Shown: piece by piece, positions 51,549-60,450 of the stretch
Layout of the letters: every line of letters begins with the position of its first letter
Position numbering within the stretch: the first letter of the stretch is position 1
Source of the DNA: Oscillatoriales cyanobacterium
Lineage (GTDB): Bacteria > Cyanobacteriota > Cyanobacteriia > Cyanobacteriales > Microcoleaceae
Length of the DNA: 64,000 bases
NCBI GenBank assembly: GCA_004294385.1
Contig: REAP01000012.1
Span: 1-64,000 of the forward strand
Direction: 5' to 3'
Position numbers and translations under genes: made by a program
The notes under the pieces: generated by a model
The model's input: the letters and a program-made list of their open reading frames with translations, nothing else
Database searches by the model: none
What the model was told of the DNA's origin: nothing

Positions 51549-51633
51549 AAAACTCCTTGTACTGTGTTAACACCTGTGATCATGATAGCAAACTTGGTTT
51601 TTTTGACAAGGAATCGCTTCAGGACTGTTAGCT

Positions 51634-54174
51634 TTAAACAAAGCTATTTTTTTGTTTTTCCTTCTTCCTTCTTCCTTCTTCCTGAAGCGTTCCCTGAGCC
51701 CTTCGACTCCGCTCAGGATAAACTACGTCGAAGGGCCTTCTTCCTTCTTCCTTCTTCCCCTTATTAAAAGGAATTTGCACAGAAAACTCCGTGCCGCCGC
51801 CTGAAGGTTTAGAAATATTGATGCTCCCACCGTGTCCATCAACTACAATTTTGTAGCTAATCGCTAACCCCAAACCAGTACCTTTACCAACCGGTTTAGT
51901 CGTAAAAAACGGGTTAAAAATCTGGTCTTGAATGTGTTCTGGAATACCAGGGCCATTATCCGCGATCGCCACTTTGATAAATTTAGCCCCCTTTTCTCTA
52001 AACAATGCCGTAGAAATAGTAATAATCTTATCCGAGCGATCGCTCTCCATCAAAGCATCGATCGCATTGCTCAACAAATTCATAAATACCTGATTTAGCT
52101 GCGAAGGATAGCACTCGACTAATGGTAAATCTCCATAGTGTTTGACCACATAAATGCCATTTTTAATCCGATTGGATAGCAGCAACAAAGTATTGTCAAT
52201 ACCTTCGTGAATATCCACCTGTTTTTTATCAGATTCATCAAGTCTAGAAAAGTTGCGTAACGAAAGAACTATATTCCGAATCCGTTCAGTTCCCATTTTC
52301 ATAGAACTCAATATCTGAGGCAAGTCTTCTTCGATGAAATCCAACTCGATTTCCGCTGCAAAATCTTCAATTTCCGGCGGAATATCTGGAAAAGCTTGTT
52401 TGTATAAACTCACCAATGCCAGTAAGTCTTTAGTATATTTAGTGGTGTAGGGCAAATTAGCAAAAATGAAATTAACGGGGTTATTGATTTCGTGCGCTAT
52501 CCCGGCAACCATTTGACCTAGGGATGACATTTTTTCACTTTGTACTAAATGAGTTTGAGTTTTCTTGAGTTCAGTTAATGTGCTATTTAGAAGTTTTACT
52601 TGACCTTGAGTTTGGCTATAAAGATGAGATTGAGTAATGGCGATCGCGAGTTGATCCGCCACAGCTTTTAACAGTTGAACTTCACCTTTACTCCAAAACC
52701 AATGACTAGCGTGACTGCAAAATAAATAACCATGCGACTGGCTTTGAGTCAATACTGGTATAGCTAAATAACTGTTAGCTTTTAATGGAAAATGTTGATT
52801 TTTTTGTTCTAACCAACTGTCGCTATCCAGAATGATTGGTTCGCCTTGTTCTAGCGGCAGTGACAAATTATTTACACAGTAAGGAGCAAAAGGTTTGACT
52901 GGCTTGGCTTCTTCTGACTTGGAACATTCCCACATGATTTGTAACACTTGCTGTTGCGGGTCATACCAGCCAAAAGCAGCCTGTTCTAGATGTAGCAAAC
53001 TCACTATTTCTTCCACTGTACTTTGCACAATTTTATCTAATTCAAGGGAAGTCCGAATGCGTCCAGAAATCCGGTTAAGCATAGCTTCTCGTTGGGCCTG
53101 AGCGCGATTCCTTTCGGAGCAATAAATTACCCAAATTGCTGCTAACATTGTCGGAAAAAGCAGTCCGCCAGCGACGAATGTCAACAAATTCAATGCTTGT
53201 AGTTGTGATTCAATATTGTCGCGGGGAATTACTAAAGCCATCGACCAGTTAACTTCCTTGAGGGGTGTATAGGCGACATAAACCCATTTTTGATCTATTT
53301 TTACCAGTTCAATGCTGGTCTGACCCTTGGTCATTTTGCGGGCGATTGCTGCTAGTTCGGGGTCTTGTGAGTTTACAAAACTTGGGGCTGGCTGGTCGAT
53401 AGTTCCGGTTAAGTTATTGTTGGGGTGTACAATGGGTACTCCTTCTGAATTTAGCGCAAAAGCATAACTTTCTGAACCGTAGTACAAGCTTTTCGCCACA
53501 TTTGCTACTCGGTCTACTTTAATGCTACCTGAAATGACTCCAATTACTTTGTTGGGAGTGGGAGGCAATGCCCAAATTGGAGCTGCAATGATAATTGTAG
53601 AAATCTTTGTACTGCGACCAAGGAGTGGGTCGGAAACATTAACATTTCCGTCCATTGCCTTTTGAAAGTGCTTGCGGTCTTTGCTGTTGGTGGTAGTGCC
53701 TAAAGTGTTCTGCACTGAGCCATTGGCTTGAACTAATGACAGGACAAAATATTCTGTTAACCTGTATGTTTCTCCTTGCAAAATTGGTTCAACTAATGTC
53801 CAATTGAGAGTACGAATAGTAGGAGAGTAAGCGATGGTTTCTATTTCTGCTTTACGGCTGCTGAGCCAGTTATCGATTTCGTCGCTGCCTTTTTCTAGTT
53901 TTAATAGGGCTATTTGTTTTAAATTGTCCAGGATTAGTCCGCGCACTACGAAATAGCTGATGCAAGCTGTGGTGCTACTTACTAAAACGGTGCTGCCCAA
54001 AATTAGCAGTGTCAGAAGGTGGCGGCGATGTCGCCTATGTTCCCAAAGGCTGTGCAGTTGCTGCCAGCGCGATCGAACACTGATACCGATGTTTTGCCAT
54101 TCTTGGCGCAGCTTTTTTCTTTGCTTGGGCGGCTGTGCAGACACAGCGCAGGCTTGATTTGCTGAGTTTTGCAT
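51634..54174 (-). CDS. Membrane sensor histidine kinase: dCACHE - GAF - HisKA - HATPase
   Basis: This protein has about 846 aa. A basic N-terminus and membrane helix (LLTLLILGSTVLVSSTTACISYFVV) are followed by an extracytoplasmic CACHE-like sensor (DEIDNWLSSRKAEIETIA, GVISGSIKVDRV) and a second helix (LLTFVAGGLLFPTMLAAIWVIY). GAF (TSLELDKIVQSTVEEIVSLL) and kinase core follow: phospho-His in GIAHEINNPVNF, N box NLLSNAID, DNGPGIP, FFTTKPVGKGTGLGL. The last 40 or so residues (KGKKEEGRRPFDVVYPERSR...) are encoded by repeats, so the native C-terminus is lost. Partner regulator not seen. Confidence 0.87.
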   Translation of the reverse strand: MQNSANQACAVSAQPPKQRKKLRQEWQNIGISVRSRWQQLHSLWEHRRHRRHLLTLLILGSTVLVSSTTACISYFVVRGLILDNLKQIALLKLEKGSDEIDNWLSSRKAEIETIAYSPTIRTLNWTLVEPILQGETYRLTEYFVLSLVQANGSVQNTLGTTTNSKDRKHFQKAMDGNVNVSDPLLGRSTKISTIIIAAPIWALPPTPNKVIGVISGSIKVDRVANVAKSLYYGSESYAFALNSEGVPIVHPNNNLTGTIDQPAPSFVNSQDPELAAIARKMTKGQTSIELVKIDQKWVYVAYTPLKEVNWSMALVIPRDNIESQLQALNLLTFVAGGLLFPTMLAAIWVIYCSERNRAQAQREAMLNRISGRIRTSLELDKIVQSTVEEIVSLLHLEQAAFGWYDPQQQVLQIMWECSKSEEAKPVKPFAPYCVNNLSLPLEQGEPIILDSDSWLEQKNQHFPLKANSYLAIPVLTQSQSHGYLFCSHASHWFWSKGEVQLLKAVADQLAIAITQSHLYSQTQGQVKLLNSTLTELKKTQTHLVQSEKMSSLGQMVAGIAHEINNPVNFIFANLPYTTKYTKDLLALVSLYKQAFPDIPPEIEDFAAEIELDFIEEDLPQILSSMKMGTERIRNIVLSLRNFSRLDESDKKQVDIHEGIDNTLLLLSNRIKNGIYVVKHYGDLPLVECYPSQLNQVFMNLLSNAIDALMESDRSDKIITISTALFREKGAKFIKVAIADNGPGIPEHIQDQIFNPFFTTKPVGKGTGLGLAISYKIVVDGHGGSINISKPSGGGTEFSVQIPFNKGKKEEGRRPFDVVYPERSRRAQGTLQEEGRRKKEKQKNSFV

Positions 54175-54388
54175 CGTCAATTTTTCTCTCTTAAGTCAGT
54201 CGATTTTAGATTTTAGATTTTGGATTTTAGAATTGATTGTTGCTTGATCAGATATTTAAGATCTATCTCGTTTGTATAACAAAAAAAAAATAAATAACAC
54301 AGAAAAATTACGGAGTTTTCTCAATTAGAATACATTTATAATTACGGGAAAATACGGATTGACAAAAATAATAACTTGTGGGTAATCT

Positions 54389-55117
54389 TCAAGAAGAAAT
54401 TTTTTCCTCTAAAGCTTTTTTCGCAAAGCGGGTTACGTAAACTGTGAGGGCGATCGTTGCTACTAAACCAATGCCGTAAAGAGTCCACTCAGCAGTGGTG
54501 CGCGATCGCCCTTGGGAACCCAGTGCAGCCAAACTCCCAGCCAAGGAGCCGATGTAAACATACATGATAGTTCCAGGGATCATACCTAGCCAAGATGCGA
54601 AAAAATAGTCTCTTAGAGATACCTGCGTGACCCCAAAAGCATAGTTGAGCAAATTAAATGGGAAAATAGGAGAAAGCCTAGTGAGTAAGACTATTTTCCA
54701 TCCTTCTGAGGCTACTGCTGCATCGATCGCTTGAAACTTTGCATTACCCTGTATCTGCTGAGAAACCCAGTCGCGAGTTAAATATCTCCCGACTAAAAAA
54801 GCACAAGTTGCACCCAAAACCGAGCCGATGGAAACGCAAATTGCCCCGCCAACTACTCCGAATAAAACACCAGAACCCAGAGTCAGCAAGGAACCGGGAA
54901 TAAATAGAACTGTTGCCAAAATGTAAATTAGAATAAAAGCTGCTGGGCCCCAAGGGCCGAGATGGGCGATCGACTCTAGCGCATTTTTCAAAATTCCTTG
55001 AAAATTAAAAAACTTGGCCCCCACAATCAAAGCCACAACTAAAACCAGCAAAAAAATTAACTTCCACTTATTTGATGGTGGCGGATTTTCATCGATTTGC
55101 GATCGGGAATCATTCAT
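54389..55117 (-). CDS. TVP38/TMEM64 (VTT/DedA-like) membrane protein
   Basis: This 242-aa inner membrane protein has five or six hydrophobic segments and the VTT pattern: LGPWGPAAFILIYILATVLFIPGSLLTLGSGVLFGVVGGAI, SVLGATCAFLVGRYLTRDWV, VLLTRLSPIFPFNLLNYAFGVTQVSLRDYF and SWLGMIPGTIMYVYIGSLAG. Such proteins often accompany metal or arsenic genes, but their transport role is not settled. It is downstream of arsS on the same strand. Confidence 0.88.
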   Translation of the reverse strand: MNDSRSQIDENPPPSNKWKLIFLLVLVVALIVGAKFFNFQGILKNALESIAHLGPWGPAAFILIYILATVLFIPGSLLTLGSGVLFGVVGGAICVSIGSVLGATCAFLVGRYLTRDWVSQQIQGNAKFQAIDAAVASEGWKIVLLTRLSPIFPFNLLNYAFGVTQVSLRDYFFASWLGMIPGTIMYVYIGSLAGSLAALGSQGRSRTTAEWTLYGIGLVATIALTVYVTRFAKKALEEKISS

Positions 55118-55368
55118 TAGTTAAACTCTCAATAATATGGGCATTGGGCATTGGGCATTGGGCATTGGGCATTGGGCATTGTACACTGAGCGGAGCGCCG
55201 TCCTGAGCGTAGTCGAAGGGTCGAAGTGCCGAAGTATCGAAGGGTCGAAGTGCCGAAGTATCGAAGGGTATTCTTCCTTCTTCCTTCTTCCTTCTTCCTT
55301 CTTACGACTCTCATCGGACTGACATCCGTTACATCCGTTACAAAATCCGTTGCCGAACTTCCTTCTTT
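55118..55368. repeat. Heptamers GGGCATT, CCTGAGCGTAGTCGAAGGG units and CTTCCTT runs
   Basis: GGCATTG heptamers are followed by a foldback arm, three copies of GTCGAAG(T/G)(G/A)(C/T)CGAAGTAT-type units, CTTCCTT heptamers and the CATCCGTTACA repeat of 43.9 kb. No gene. Confidence 0.88.
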
Positions 55369-56355
55369 TCAAATCAAAGTGCCACCACAACTAGAACCTG
55401 AACCAGCCGTACAACCATAACAATAAGCAGCAGTTTGCACCTCTTGAATCAAATCTAAACTACCAAATTCTAGCAAATTAGCAACAGTGATGGTTTCACC
55501 GATGCGAGTTTTAGCCGGGAGATTTTCCATTTGGTTAAAATCGCAGTCGTAGACATTGCCCAAATAGTCGATCGACAATTCATTGCGACACATCAAATGT
55601 TCAATAGTACCAGGATTAAAATTATCCTCCAAGAACCCAAGATAAGGCTGGTGGAGTTTTTTGTGTTCCAAATGAAACTTTGTCCGTCCCACCGGCAGAT
55701 TAGTAATCGTGAATAAATGATTAAAACAAATACCAAAATGTTCAGCTAAATAAACCTGATAATCTCGCTGTAACTTGCCCTGTTCTGCTGTTAGACTAAA
55801 TTTATCTGTAGTTGGTACTTGCGGATTATAAACCAAATCCAGAACTAAATTAGAATCTTTGCCATATCCTAGCTGATTTAGCTTTTGCAGCGCCACAATT
55901 GAAGCATCAAAAACACCATTGCCACGCATTTTGTCAACATTATCAGCTTGGTAACAGGGAAGAGATGCCACAATCCTGAGTTGGTTCTCCGCGCAATATT
56001 CAGGGATATCTTCAAACCCTTTCTCAAAATAAATCGTCAAGTTCGATCGCACAATCACCTCTTTTCCTGTCGCCCTTGCAGCTTCCGCCAGCCGTTTAAA
56101 CCCATAAAGCATTTCGGGAGCACCGCCAGTGAGGTCAACAGTTTGAATCTGGGGGAATTTGCGAATTATTTCAATTAATTGGTCGCAAATTTCCGGTGAA
56201 AGTTCCTCAGTTCGTGTTGGGCTAGCCTCTACATGACAGTGACTGCAAGCAAGATTGCAGCGTTTTCCTAGATTAATTTGTAAGACTGTAATTTGCTTTT
56301 TAGTTAAAGCTGAGTTGAGTTTGTTTCTGAAAGGCGTGAGTGTGGTTTGAATCAT
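55369..56355 (-). CDS. arsS: Arsenosugar biosynthesis radical SAM protein ArsS
   Basis: This 328-aa radical SAM enzyme has the motif CNLACSHC, preceded by ITVLQINLGKR. TVDLTGGAPEMLYGFKRL and a DUF3641-like C-terminal part (NLVLDLVYNPQVPTTDKFSL, FGICFNHLFTITNLPVGR, CDFNQ, then CYGCTAGSGSSCGG) complete the ArsS pattern. ArsS adds a 5'-deoxyadenosyl group to dimethylarsenite in arsenosugar synthesis. The C-terminal cysteines probably bind a further Fe-S cluster. It lies 427 bp downstream of arsC. Confidence 0.92.
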   Translation of the reverse strand: MIQTTLTPFRNKLNSALTKKQITVLQINLGKRCNLACSHCHVEASPTRTEELSPEICDQLIEIIRKFPQIQTVDLTGGAPEMLYGFKRLAEAARATGKEVIVRSNLTIYFEKGFEDIPEYCAENQLRIVASLPCYQADNVDKMRGNGVFDASIVALQKLNQLGYGKDSNLVLDLVYNPQVPTTDKFSLTAEQGKLQRDYQVYLAEHFGICFNHLFTITNLPVGRTKFHLEHKKLHQPYLGFLEDNFNPGTIEHLMCRNELSIDYLGNVYDCDFNQMENLPAKTRIGETITVANLLEFGSLDLIQEVQTAAYCYGCTAGSGSSCGGTLI

Positions 56356-56471
56356 GTGCTAATCTGGTTAGTCTTTTTTCGCAACGAATTTAGAGGCATT
56401 CTGGGAGAACGCCTCTGATAATTTAGCACTAATTCCGGGTAAGCGACAGTGACAGATTTGAATGATTCGTG

Positions 56472-56770
56472 ACAAAGTTAATTGAAACTCACATTTTGCA
56501 CCATTTTTAAGAACAGGCAAGATGCCTGTTCCACAGGAGATGAATTTTCTTGTGGAACAGGCATCTTGCCTGTTCATAAAAGGCTTATTGACAAGACTTC
56601 AAGAACTCTGTTAAAACGGACAAGTCAAAGATTATAATTTTGACACGACTAATTTTAATTATCCGCTACAAAGTTAATTGAAACTCACATTTTGCACCAT
56701 TTTTAAGAACAGGCAAGATGCCTGTTCCACAAAAGTTAATTTGCTTGTGGGGTGGGCATCCTGCCCGCCC
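56472..56770. repeat. 64-bp perfect direct repeat carrying the GGCAAGATGCC palindrome, twice
   Basis: The 64 bases starting ACAAAGTTAATTGAAACTCA and ending GCCTGTTCCACA are identical at 56472-56535 and 56668-56731. Each is followed by an inverted GGCATCTTGCC or GGGCATCCTGCCC copy. The 427-bp arsC-arsS gap holds these and nothing else recognisable. Confidence 0.9.
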
Positions 56771-56782
56771 ATCTATTTAATC

Positions 56783-57178
56783 TTATTTGAGAGAATCAAC
56801 TAATTTCTCAACTCGTGTTTTGATTTCATCTCGCACGCGGTGAAAGGTTTCGATGGGTTGTCCGTCGGGATCGTCGAGTTGCCAATCTTGAAAGACTTCT
56901 CGTAATACCCATGCTTCGGGTAAATTCACGCCGCAGCCGCACAGAGAAATTACGGCATCGTAGTCTTCTGCATTGAATTCGCTTAAAGCATTGGATGTTT
57001 GATCGGTGATATCAATGCCGATTTCGGACATGACTTGAATGGCTGTGGGATGAACTCTACTTAATTCTAACCCGGAACTGGTGACTCCAATCTTGCCGGC
57101 TCCGATGGTTTTAGCGAATCCTTCTGCCATTTGCGATCGGCAGGAGTTTCTTTTGCAGACAAACATTACTTTTTTCAT
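56783..57178 (-). CDS. arsC: Arsenate reductase ArsC (LMW phosphatase fold)
   Basis: This 131-aa protein has the P-loop C8-x5-R14 (VCKRNSCRSQMAEG), C80 and C82 in SLCGCG, which serve the disulfide relay, and the VFQDWQLDDPDG acid loop. It reduces arsenate to arsenite in the cytoplasm. The cyanobacterial form of this fold is glutaredoxin-coupled in Synechocystis; the same is likely here. Last gene of the aquaporin-arsH-arsC operon, 23 bp after arsH. Confidence 0.93.
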   Translation of the reverse strand: MKKVMFVCKRNSCRSQMAEGFAKTIGAGKIGVTSSGLELSRVHPTAIQVMSEIGIDITDQTSNALSEFNAEDYDAVISLCGCGVNLPEAWVLREVFQDWQLDDPDGQPIETFHRVRDEIKTRVEKLVDSLK

Positions 57179-57201
57179 GGACTTTTTTTTGTTGTTGGTT
57201 G

Positions 57202-57858
57202 TTAGTTAGATGTTTCAAGGGCGCGATTTGCGATCGCGATCGCCTCCTTGGCCGTTTTTTCCTTACGTTCGCTGTGGCGATCGGTCAAATGGTCAACTTC
57301 CTCACGCAACAGCAAAGTAAACTTGTACAATTCCTCCATCACATCGATCGCGCGATCGCGATAAGCCGAATCCTTCATCGTTCCATCATCATTAAACTCC
57401 TGATAAGCCTTAGCAACAGAAGACTGATTCGGAATCGTAAACATCCGCATCCAGCGGCCCAAAATTCTCAAAGTATTCACAGCATTAAAAGACTGGGAAC
57501 CACCGCTAACTTGCATCACCGCCAAAGTTCTACCTTGAGTCGGTCTGACAGCCCCAATACTTAAAGGAATCCAGTCAATTTGGTTTTTCATAATGCCCGT
57601 AATATTGCCGTGCATTTCTGGACTAGACCACACTTGACCCTCCGACCACAGGCTCAACTCCCGCAATTCCTGAACCTTGGGATGAGTATCAGGAACACTA
57701 CCATAAATCGGCAATTCCAGAGGATTGAAAAACCGAACTTCTGCACCCAATTTTTCAATAATTCTCCCAGATTCTTCTGCCAACAAACGACTGTAAGAAC
57801 GCTCTCGTAAAGAGCCGTATAAAAACAGAATTCTCGGTTTGTGCGTAAAACTTTTCAT
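57202..57858 (-). CDS. arsH: NADPH-dependent FMN oxidoreductase ArsH
   Basis: This 218-aa flavodoxin-like protein has [21 protein letters not shown] (FMN phosphate loop), [36 protein letters not shown] and [29 protein letters not shown], which are diagnostic of ArsH. ArsH oxidises trivalent organoarsenicals or reduces quinones and metals. It starts 8 bp after the aquaporin gene's stop and is followed by arsC. Confidence 0.95.
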   Translation of the reverse strand: MKSFTHKPRILFLYGSLRERSYSRLLAEESGRIIEKLGAEVRFFNPLELPIYGSVPDTHPKVQELRELSLWSEGQVWSSPEMHGNITGIMKNQIDWIPLSIGAVRPTQGRTLAVMQVSGGSQSFNAVNTLRILGRWMRMFTIPNQSSVAKAYQEFNDDGTMKDSAYRDRAIDVMEELYKFTLLLREEVDHLTDRHSERKEKTAKEAIAIANRALETSN

Positions 57859-57865
57859 GCTGCTT

Positions 57866-58570
57866 TCAATTAAAGTCCCGAAATCCGTTAGACAGTTCGC
57901 GATAAACTGCGACTGCTAATTGTGCTCCCCAGATCGGAGCCACCCAGTAGACCCAATGATGTTCCCAAATGCCGCCAATTAAAGCTGGGCCGAGAGAGCG
58001 TGCCGGATTCATACTTGCCCCAGTAATTTGTCCCAGAAATGCGGCTTCCAGTGCTACAGTCAAGCCAATTGCTATGCCTGCAAAGCCGATATGAGCACGT
58101 CTGTCAAGTCCTGAACCGAGGATAACAAACATGAGTATAAAAGTCAATACTGTTTCTAGGATTAGAGACTGTAACCAGTTACCATTTAGAGGAACAGTTG
58201 CACCGAGACTTGCAACTTCTCCTAAAGTAATTAGTAGTAGTTGCGAAGCTGCGATCGCGCCTGCACACTGCGCTAAAATGTAAGGCAAAACTTTGTATTT
58301 TGGGAAAAAACCGCTCGCCCAAAACCCTAAAGTTACGGCTGGATTAAAGTGTGCGCCACTGATGTGTCCTAGGGCGTAGATCATGGCAGTTACTACTGCG
58401 CCAAATACAAAACTGATGCCTAAATGAGTTATGGAACCAGCGCTAATTTTGTTGACCATCACTGCGCCGGTGCCTGCAAAAACCAGAATAAATGTACCGA
58501 GAAATTCGGCGATCGCCTCTCGTCTGCAATCTAGCCCAGCATTCGCTAACCTATGAGCTTTTGCATCCAT
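57866..58570 (-). CDS. MIP family channel in the ars operon (AqpS/GlpF-like)
   Basis: This is a 234-aa aquaporin-fold channel with six membrane helices and both NPA boxes ([10 protein letters not shown] and [12 protein letters not shown]). Its place between arsR and arsH-arsC matches the Sinorhizobium aqpS arrangement, in which the channel lets arsenite formed by ArsC leave the cell. No ArsB or Acr3 pump is in the window. Sequence alone cannot tell water from arsenite or glycerol selectivity. The ATG at 58570 follows an in-frame GTG. Confidence 0.88.
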   Translation of the reverse strand: MDAKAHRLANAGLDCRREAIAEFLGTFILVFAGTGAVMVNKISAGSITHLGISFVFGAVVTAMIYALGHISGAHFNPAVTLGFWASGFFPKYKVLPYILAQCAGAIAASQLLLITLGEVASLGATVPLNGNWLQSLILETVLTFILMFVILGSGLDRRAHIGFAGIAIGLTVALEAAFLGQITGASMNPARSLGPALIGGIWEHHWVYWVAPIWGAQLAVAVYRELSNGFRDFN

Positions 58571-58598
58571 CACTCTGAATTGATTGGTTCTAATCTAT

Positions 58599-58620
58599 CA
58601 TATCAATAAAATTTGATATG
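58599..58620. promoter_or_regulatory. ArsR operator: CATATCAA-N6-TTGATATG
   Basis: A perfect 8-bp inverted repeat separated by TAAAAT lies 29 bp upstream of the aquaporin start and 55 bp after the arsR stop. The core ATCAA-N6-TTGAT is the usual binding pattern of ArsR/SmtB repressors. So aqp-arsH-arsC probably has its own arsenite-inducible promoter. Confidence 0.8.
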
Positions 58621-58674
58621 TCAAGCAACAGAAACGATAATTAGGCAATAAACACATTAAGAAATGTTGATGGG

Positions 58675-59034
58675 TTAATCTGCATCGGAACACGATCGCG
58701 CCGGCAGAATCTGGCCGCATCGCCGATAGTCCGACAGGTACTGTTCCAGGGCGAGAAACTGAACTAGATTGAGGCTGTAGTAGATCCAGCGCCCTTCTTG
58801 GCGGCTGCGGACTAAAGCTGCTTCCTTCAAGGTTTTGAGGTGAAAAGAGAGTTTGGACTGAGGAACTCCAAGCCGATCGCACAAATCGCAAACACACAAC
58901 TCCTGTTCCCGCAGCAACTCCAGAATCTGAATCCGCAGGGGGTCAGAAAGAGCGTGAAAGCCCGCAGCGATCTGTTTTGCCGAAATTTGGGACTTTCCTA
59001 CCAAATCCGGTGTAATAGTAGAATTTTTAAGCAT
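58675..59034 (-). CDS. arsR: Arsenite-responsive repressor ArsR
   Basis: This 119-aa ArsR/SmtB family protein has a winged helix (LGVPQSKLSFHLKTLKEAALV). The cysteines C47, C49 and C52 in ELCVCDLCDRLG form the typical As(III)-binding site on the recognition helix. Repression is lifted by arsenite. It starts 3 bp after the small membrane protein gene on the same strand and lies upstream of its likely operator. Confidence 0.93.
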   Translation of the reverse strand: MLKNSTITPDLVGKSQISAKQIAAGFHALSDPLRIQILELLREQELCVCDLCDRLGVPQSKLSFHLKTLKEAALVRSRQEGRWIYYSLNLVQFLALEQYLSDYRRCGQILPARSCSDAD

Positions 59035-59037
59035 CAA

Positions 59038-59301
59038 TTATTTAGAATTCTCTACCCTGGCTGGAACATTAGTCAATCCTGCTTTTTGCATCAGCGAGAT
59101 TACACCTATAGATACGATTCCCCCAATAATCGCACCGACAACTATCAGGATAATAAAGAATTTTTGCAGAGTTTTTTTAGTCGCCGGATGGTAGCGTCTC
59201 GGCAATTCTCCTTCTTCGTCATCAAGTTGATCTGGATCTTGATTTAAGGGGTCTAGCGGATTGGATGGATTTGAGTTAAACGGGTTCGGCAGTTGATTCA
59301 T
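59038..59301 (-). CDS. Small Asn/Pro-rich single-helix membrane protein
   Basis: In this 87-aa protein a Pro/Asn/Asp-rich N-terminus (NPFNSNPSNPLDPLNQDPDQ) is followed by a membrane helix (FFIILIVVGAIIGGIVSIGVISLM, about 49-72). The pattern recurs in cyanobacteria without known function. It is directly upstream of arsR (3 bp) and overlaps the truncated gene at 59276 by 26 bp. Confidence 0.7.
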   Translation of the reverse strand: MNQLPNPFNSNPSNPLDPLNQDPDQLDDEEGELPRRYHPATKKTLQKFFIILIVVGAIIGGIVSIGVISLMQKAGLTNVPARVENSK

Positions 59302-59590
59302 GGCTGGGTTTGGTTGAACAAAGGATATTAATAACTATCTTAGCTTGCGATTTGCCGCCGCAACTTAAATAATACATTCTGGCTTTACTCAAGACTCTAT
59401 AAAATTTATTAAGATACCGAGCTTTCTCAGAATTAATCTCTAGTGCTAAAGGCAGATTAAATTGCAAAGTTTCTTTCAAAAAATTGCTGGGTTCTATTTC
59501 GGGAATGTTGGCAAATAAGTCAACCGTTCTCGTCAAGGTTATGCCAAAATTTGTCTTAATTTGTTCGACGCTAAATTGACTGTAGGGCAT
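59276..59590 (-). pseudogene. Truncated PD-(D/E)XK-like cyanobacterial protein
   Basis: The first 55 residues (MPYSQFSVEQIKTNFGITLT, then FANIPEIEPSNFLKETLQFNLPLALEINSEKAR) match the start of a common cyanobacterial nuclease-like family, which then normally continues SELIIAPIL... for about 150 further residues. Here the frame instead runs into YLNKFYRVLSKARMYYLSCGG... and stops, which looks like a deletion or frameshift. The product is probably not functional. Confidence 0.55.
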
Positions 59591-59715
59591 TTAACTCCGT
59601 CTCCCGAAAAATTAAGTATTTTTAAGAAGCTAACATCAGATCAATCATCATATCACTTGAGGCGCTAAAATGTAGTCAGATACAAGGTTTCCACAGTCCC
59701 CAAAATTTTTATACT

Positions 59716-59943
59716 ATGACGTTACACGAACTGCAAGACCGAGCACTGAGGTTGTCCGCCCAGGAGCGATGGCAGCTAATCAATGCTTTGATGCGATCGC
59801 TCCAACCGAAACCCCGATCGAAGGTGAAACCCAAGGGTTTAGCCGCGAGTTTAATCGGCATTGCGAAAACGGACGCGCCACCACCTACAGATGCAGAAGT
59901 AAAGGCAATGTTGGATGAGCGGTTAGTGCAAAAGTATCTGTGA
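59716..59943 (+). CDS. Antitoxin-like protein of a PIN toxin module
   Basis: In this 75-aa protein an N-terminal helix pair (LHELQDRALRLSAQERWQLINALMRSL) and a charged C-terminal tail (PPPTDAEVKAMLDERLVQKYL) match small cyanobacterial antitoxins. Its stop codon overlaps the start of the PIN gene (TGATG), as expected for a coupled toxin-antitoxin pair. Confidence 0.8.
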   Translation: MTLHELQDRALRLSAQERWQLINALMRSLQPKPRSKVKPKGLAASLIGIAKTDAPPPTDAEVKAMLDERLVQKYL

Positions 59944-60368
59944 TGAAAGTTTTATTTGATACCAATGTTTTATTGGATGCAATGCTGGGACGGGAACCTT
60001 TTTTAGCGGACGCTATTTTTTTACTGAATGCAGTTGAATCAGGGCGAATTGAAGGATTTATGTCGGCGACAACGGTTACGGATGTGCATTATTTGGTTGC
60101 ACGACAAACCAAGAGTTCTGAAGCTGCGATTGGAGCGGTAACTAGACTGTTGGCATTAATGGAAATTTGTGCGGTAGATCGAGAGGTTCTGGAGCAAGCG
60201 ATCGCACTGGAATTACCGGATTTTGAAGATGCCGTGCAAATAGCGTGTGCGATCGAGTTAGATTTAGAGGCGATCGTTACTCGCGATCTGAATGGATTCG
60301 TAGGGTCGCCTGTTCCCGTTTTCTCACCTCAAGAACTAAGAAGTCGGTGCGATCTAGCAGAGGGCTGA
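59943..60368 (+). CDS. PIN domain ribonuclease toxin (VapC-like)
   Basis: In this 141-aa PIN protein, D6 (FDTNVLLDAML), a central acidic residue in LPDFEDAVQIACAIE and D in TRDLNGF form the Mg-binding site. The antitoxin gene overlaps its start by one base. It likely cleaves RNA when freed from the antitoxin. ATG at 59943 preferred over GTG at 59940. Confidence 0.87.
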   Translation: MKVLFDTNVLLDAMLGREPFLADAIFLLNAVESGRIEGFMSATTVTDVHYLVARQTKSSEAAIGAVTRLLALMEICAVDREVLEQAIALELPDFEDAVQIACAIELDLEAIVTRDLNGFVGSPVPVFSPQELRSRCDLAEG

Positions 60369-60384
60369 ATCAATTAGGCGATCG

Positions 60385-60423
60385 GTGTTTCATCCCCGGC
60401 TTAAAAGCGCGGAAATGAAACAC
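60385..60423. terminator. Hairpin GTGTTTCAT ... ATGAAACAC between convergent genes
   Basis: A 9-bp stem 16 bp after the PIN stop, with a T-rich run (TTTTTTTT on the minus strand) before it on the nblB side. It could serve as a bidirectional terminator. Confidence 0.5.
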
Positions 60424-60450
60424 TTACAAAAAAAATATTCGTATCTATTA

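Noticed and set aside
59276..59590. Complete new gene upstream of arsR
   Set aside because: Only the first half matches a known family; the rest reads as frameshifted tail, so it is called a truncated gene.
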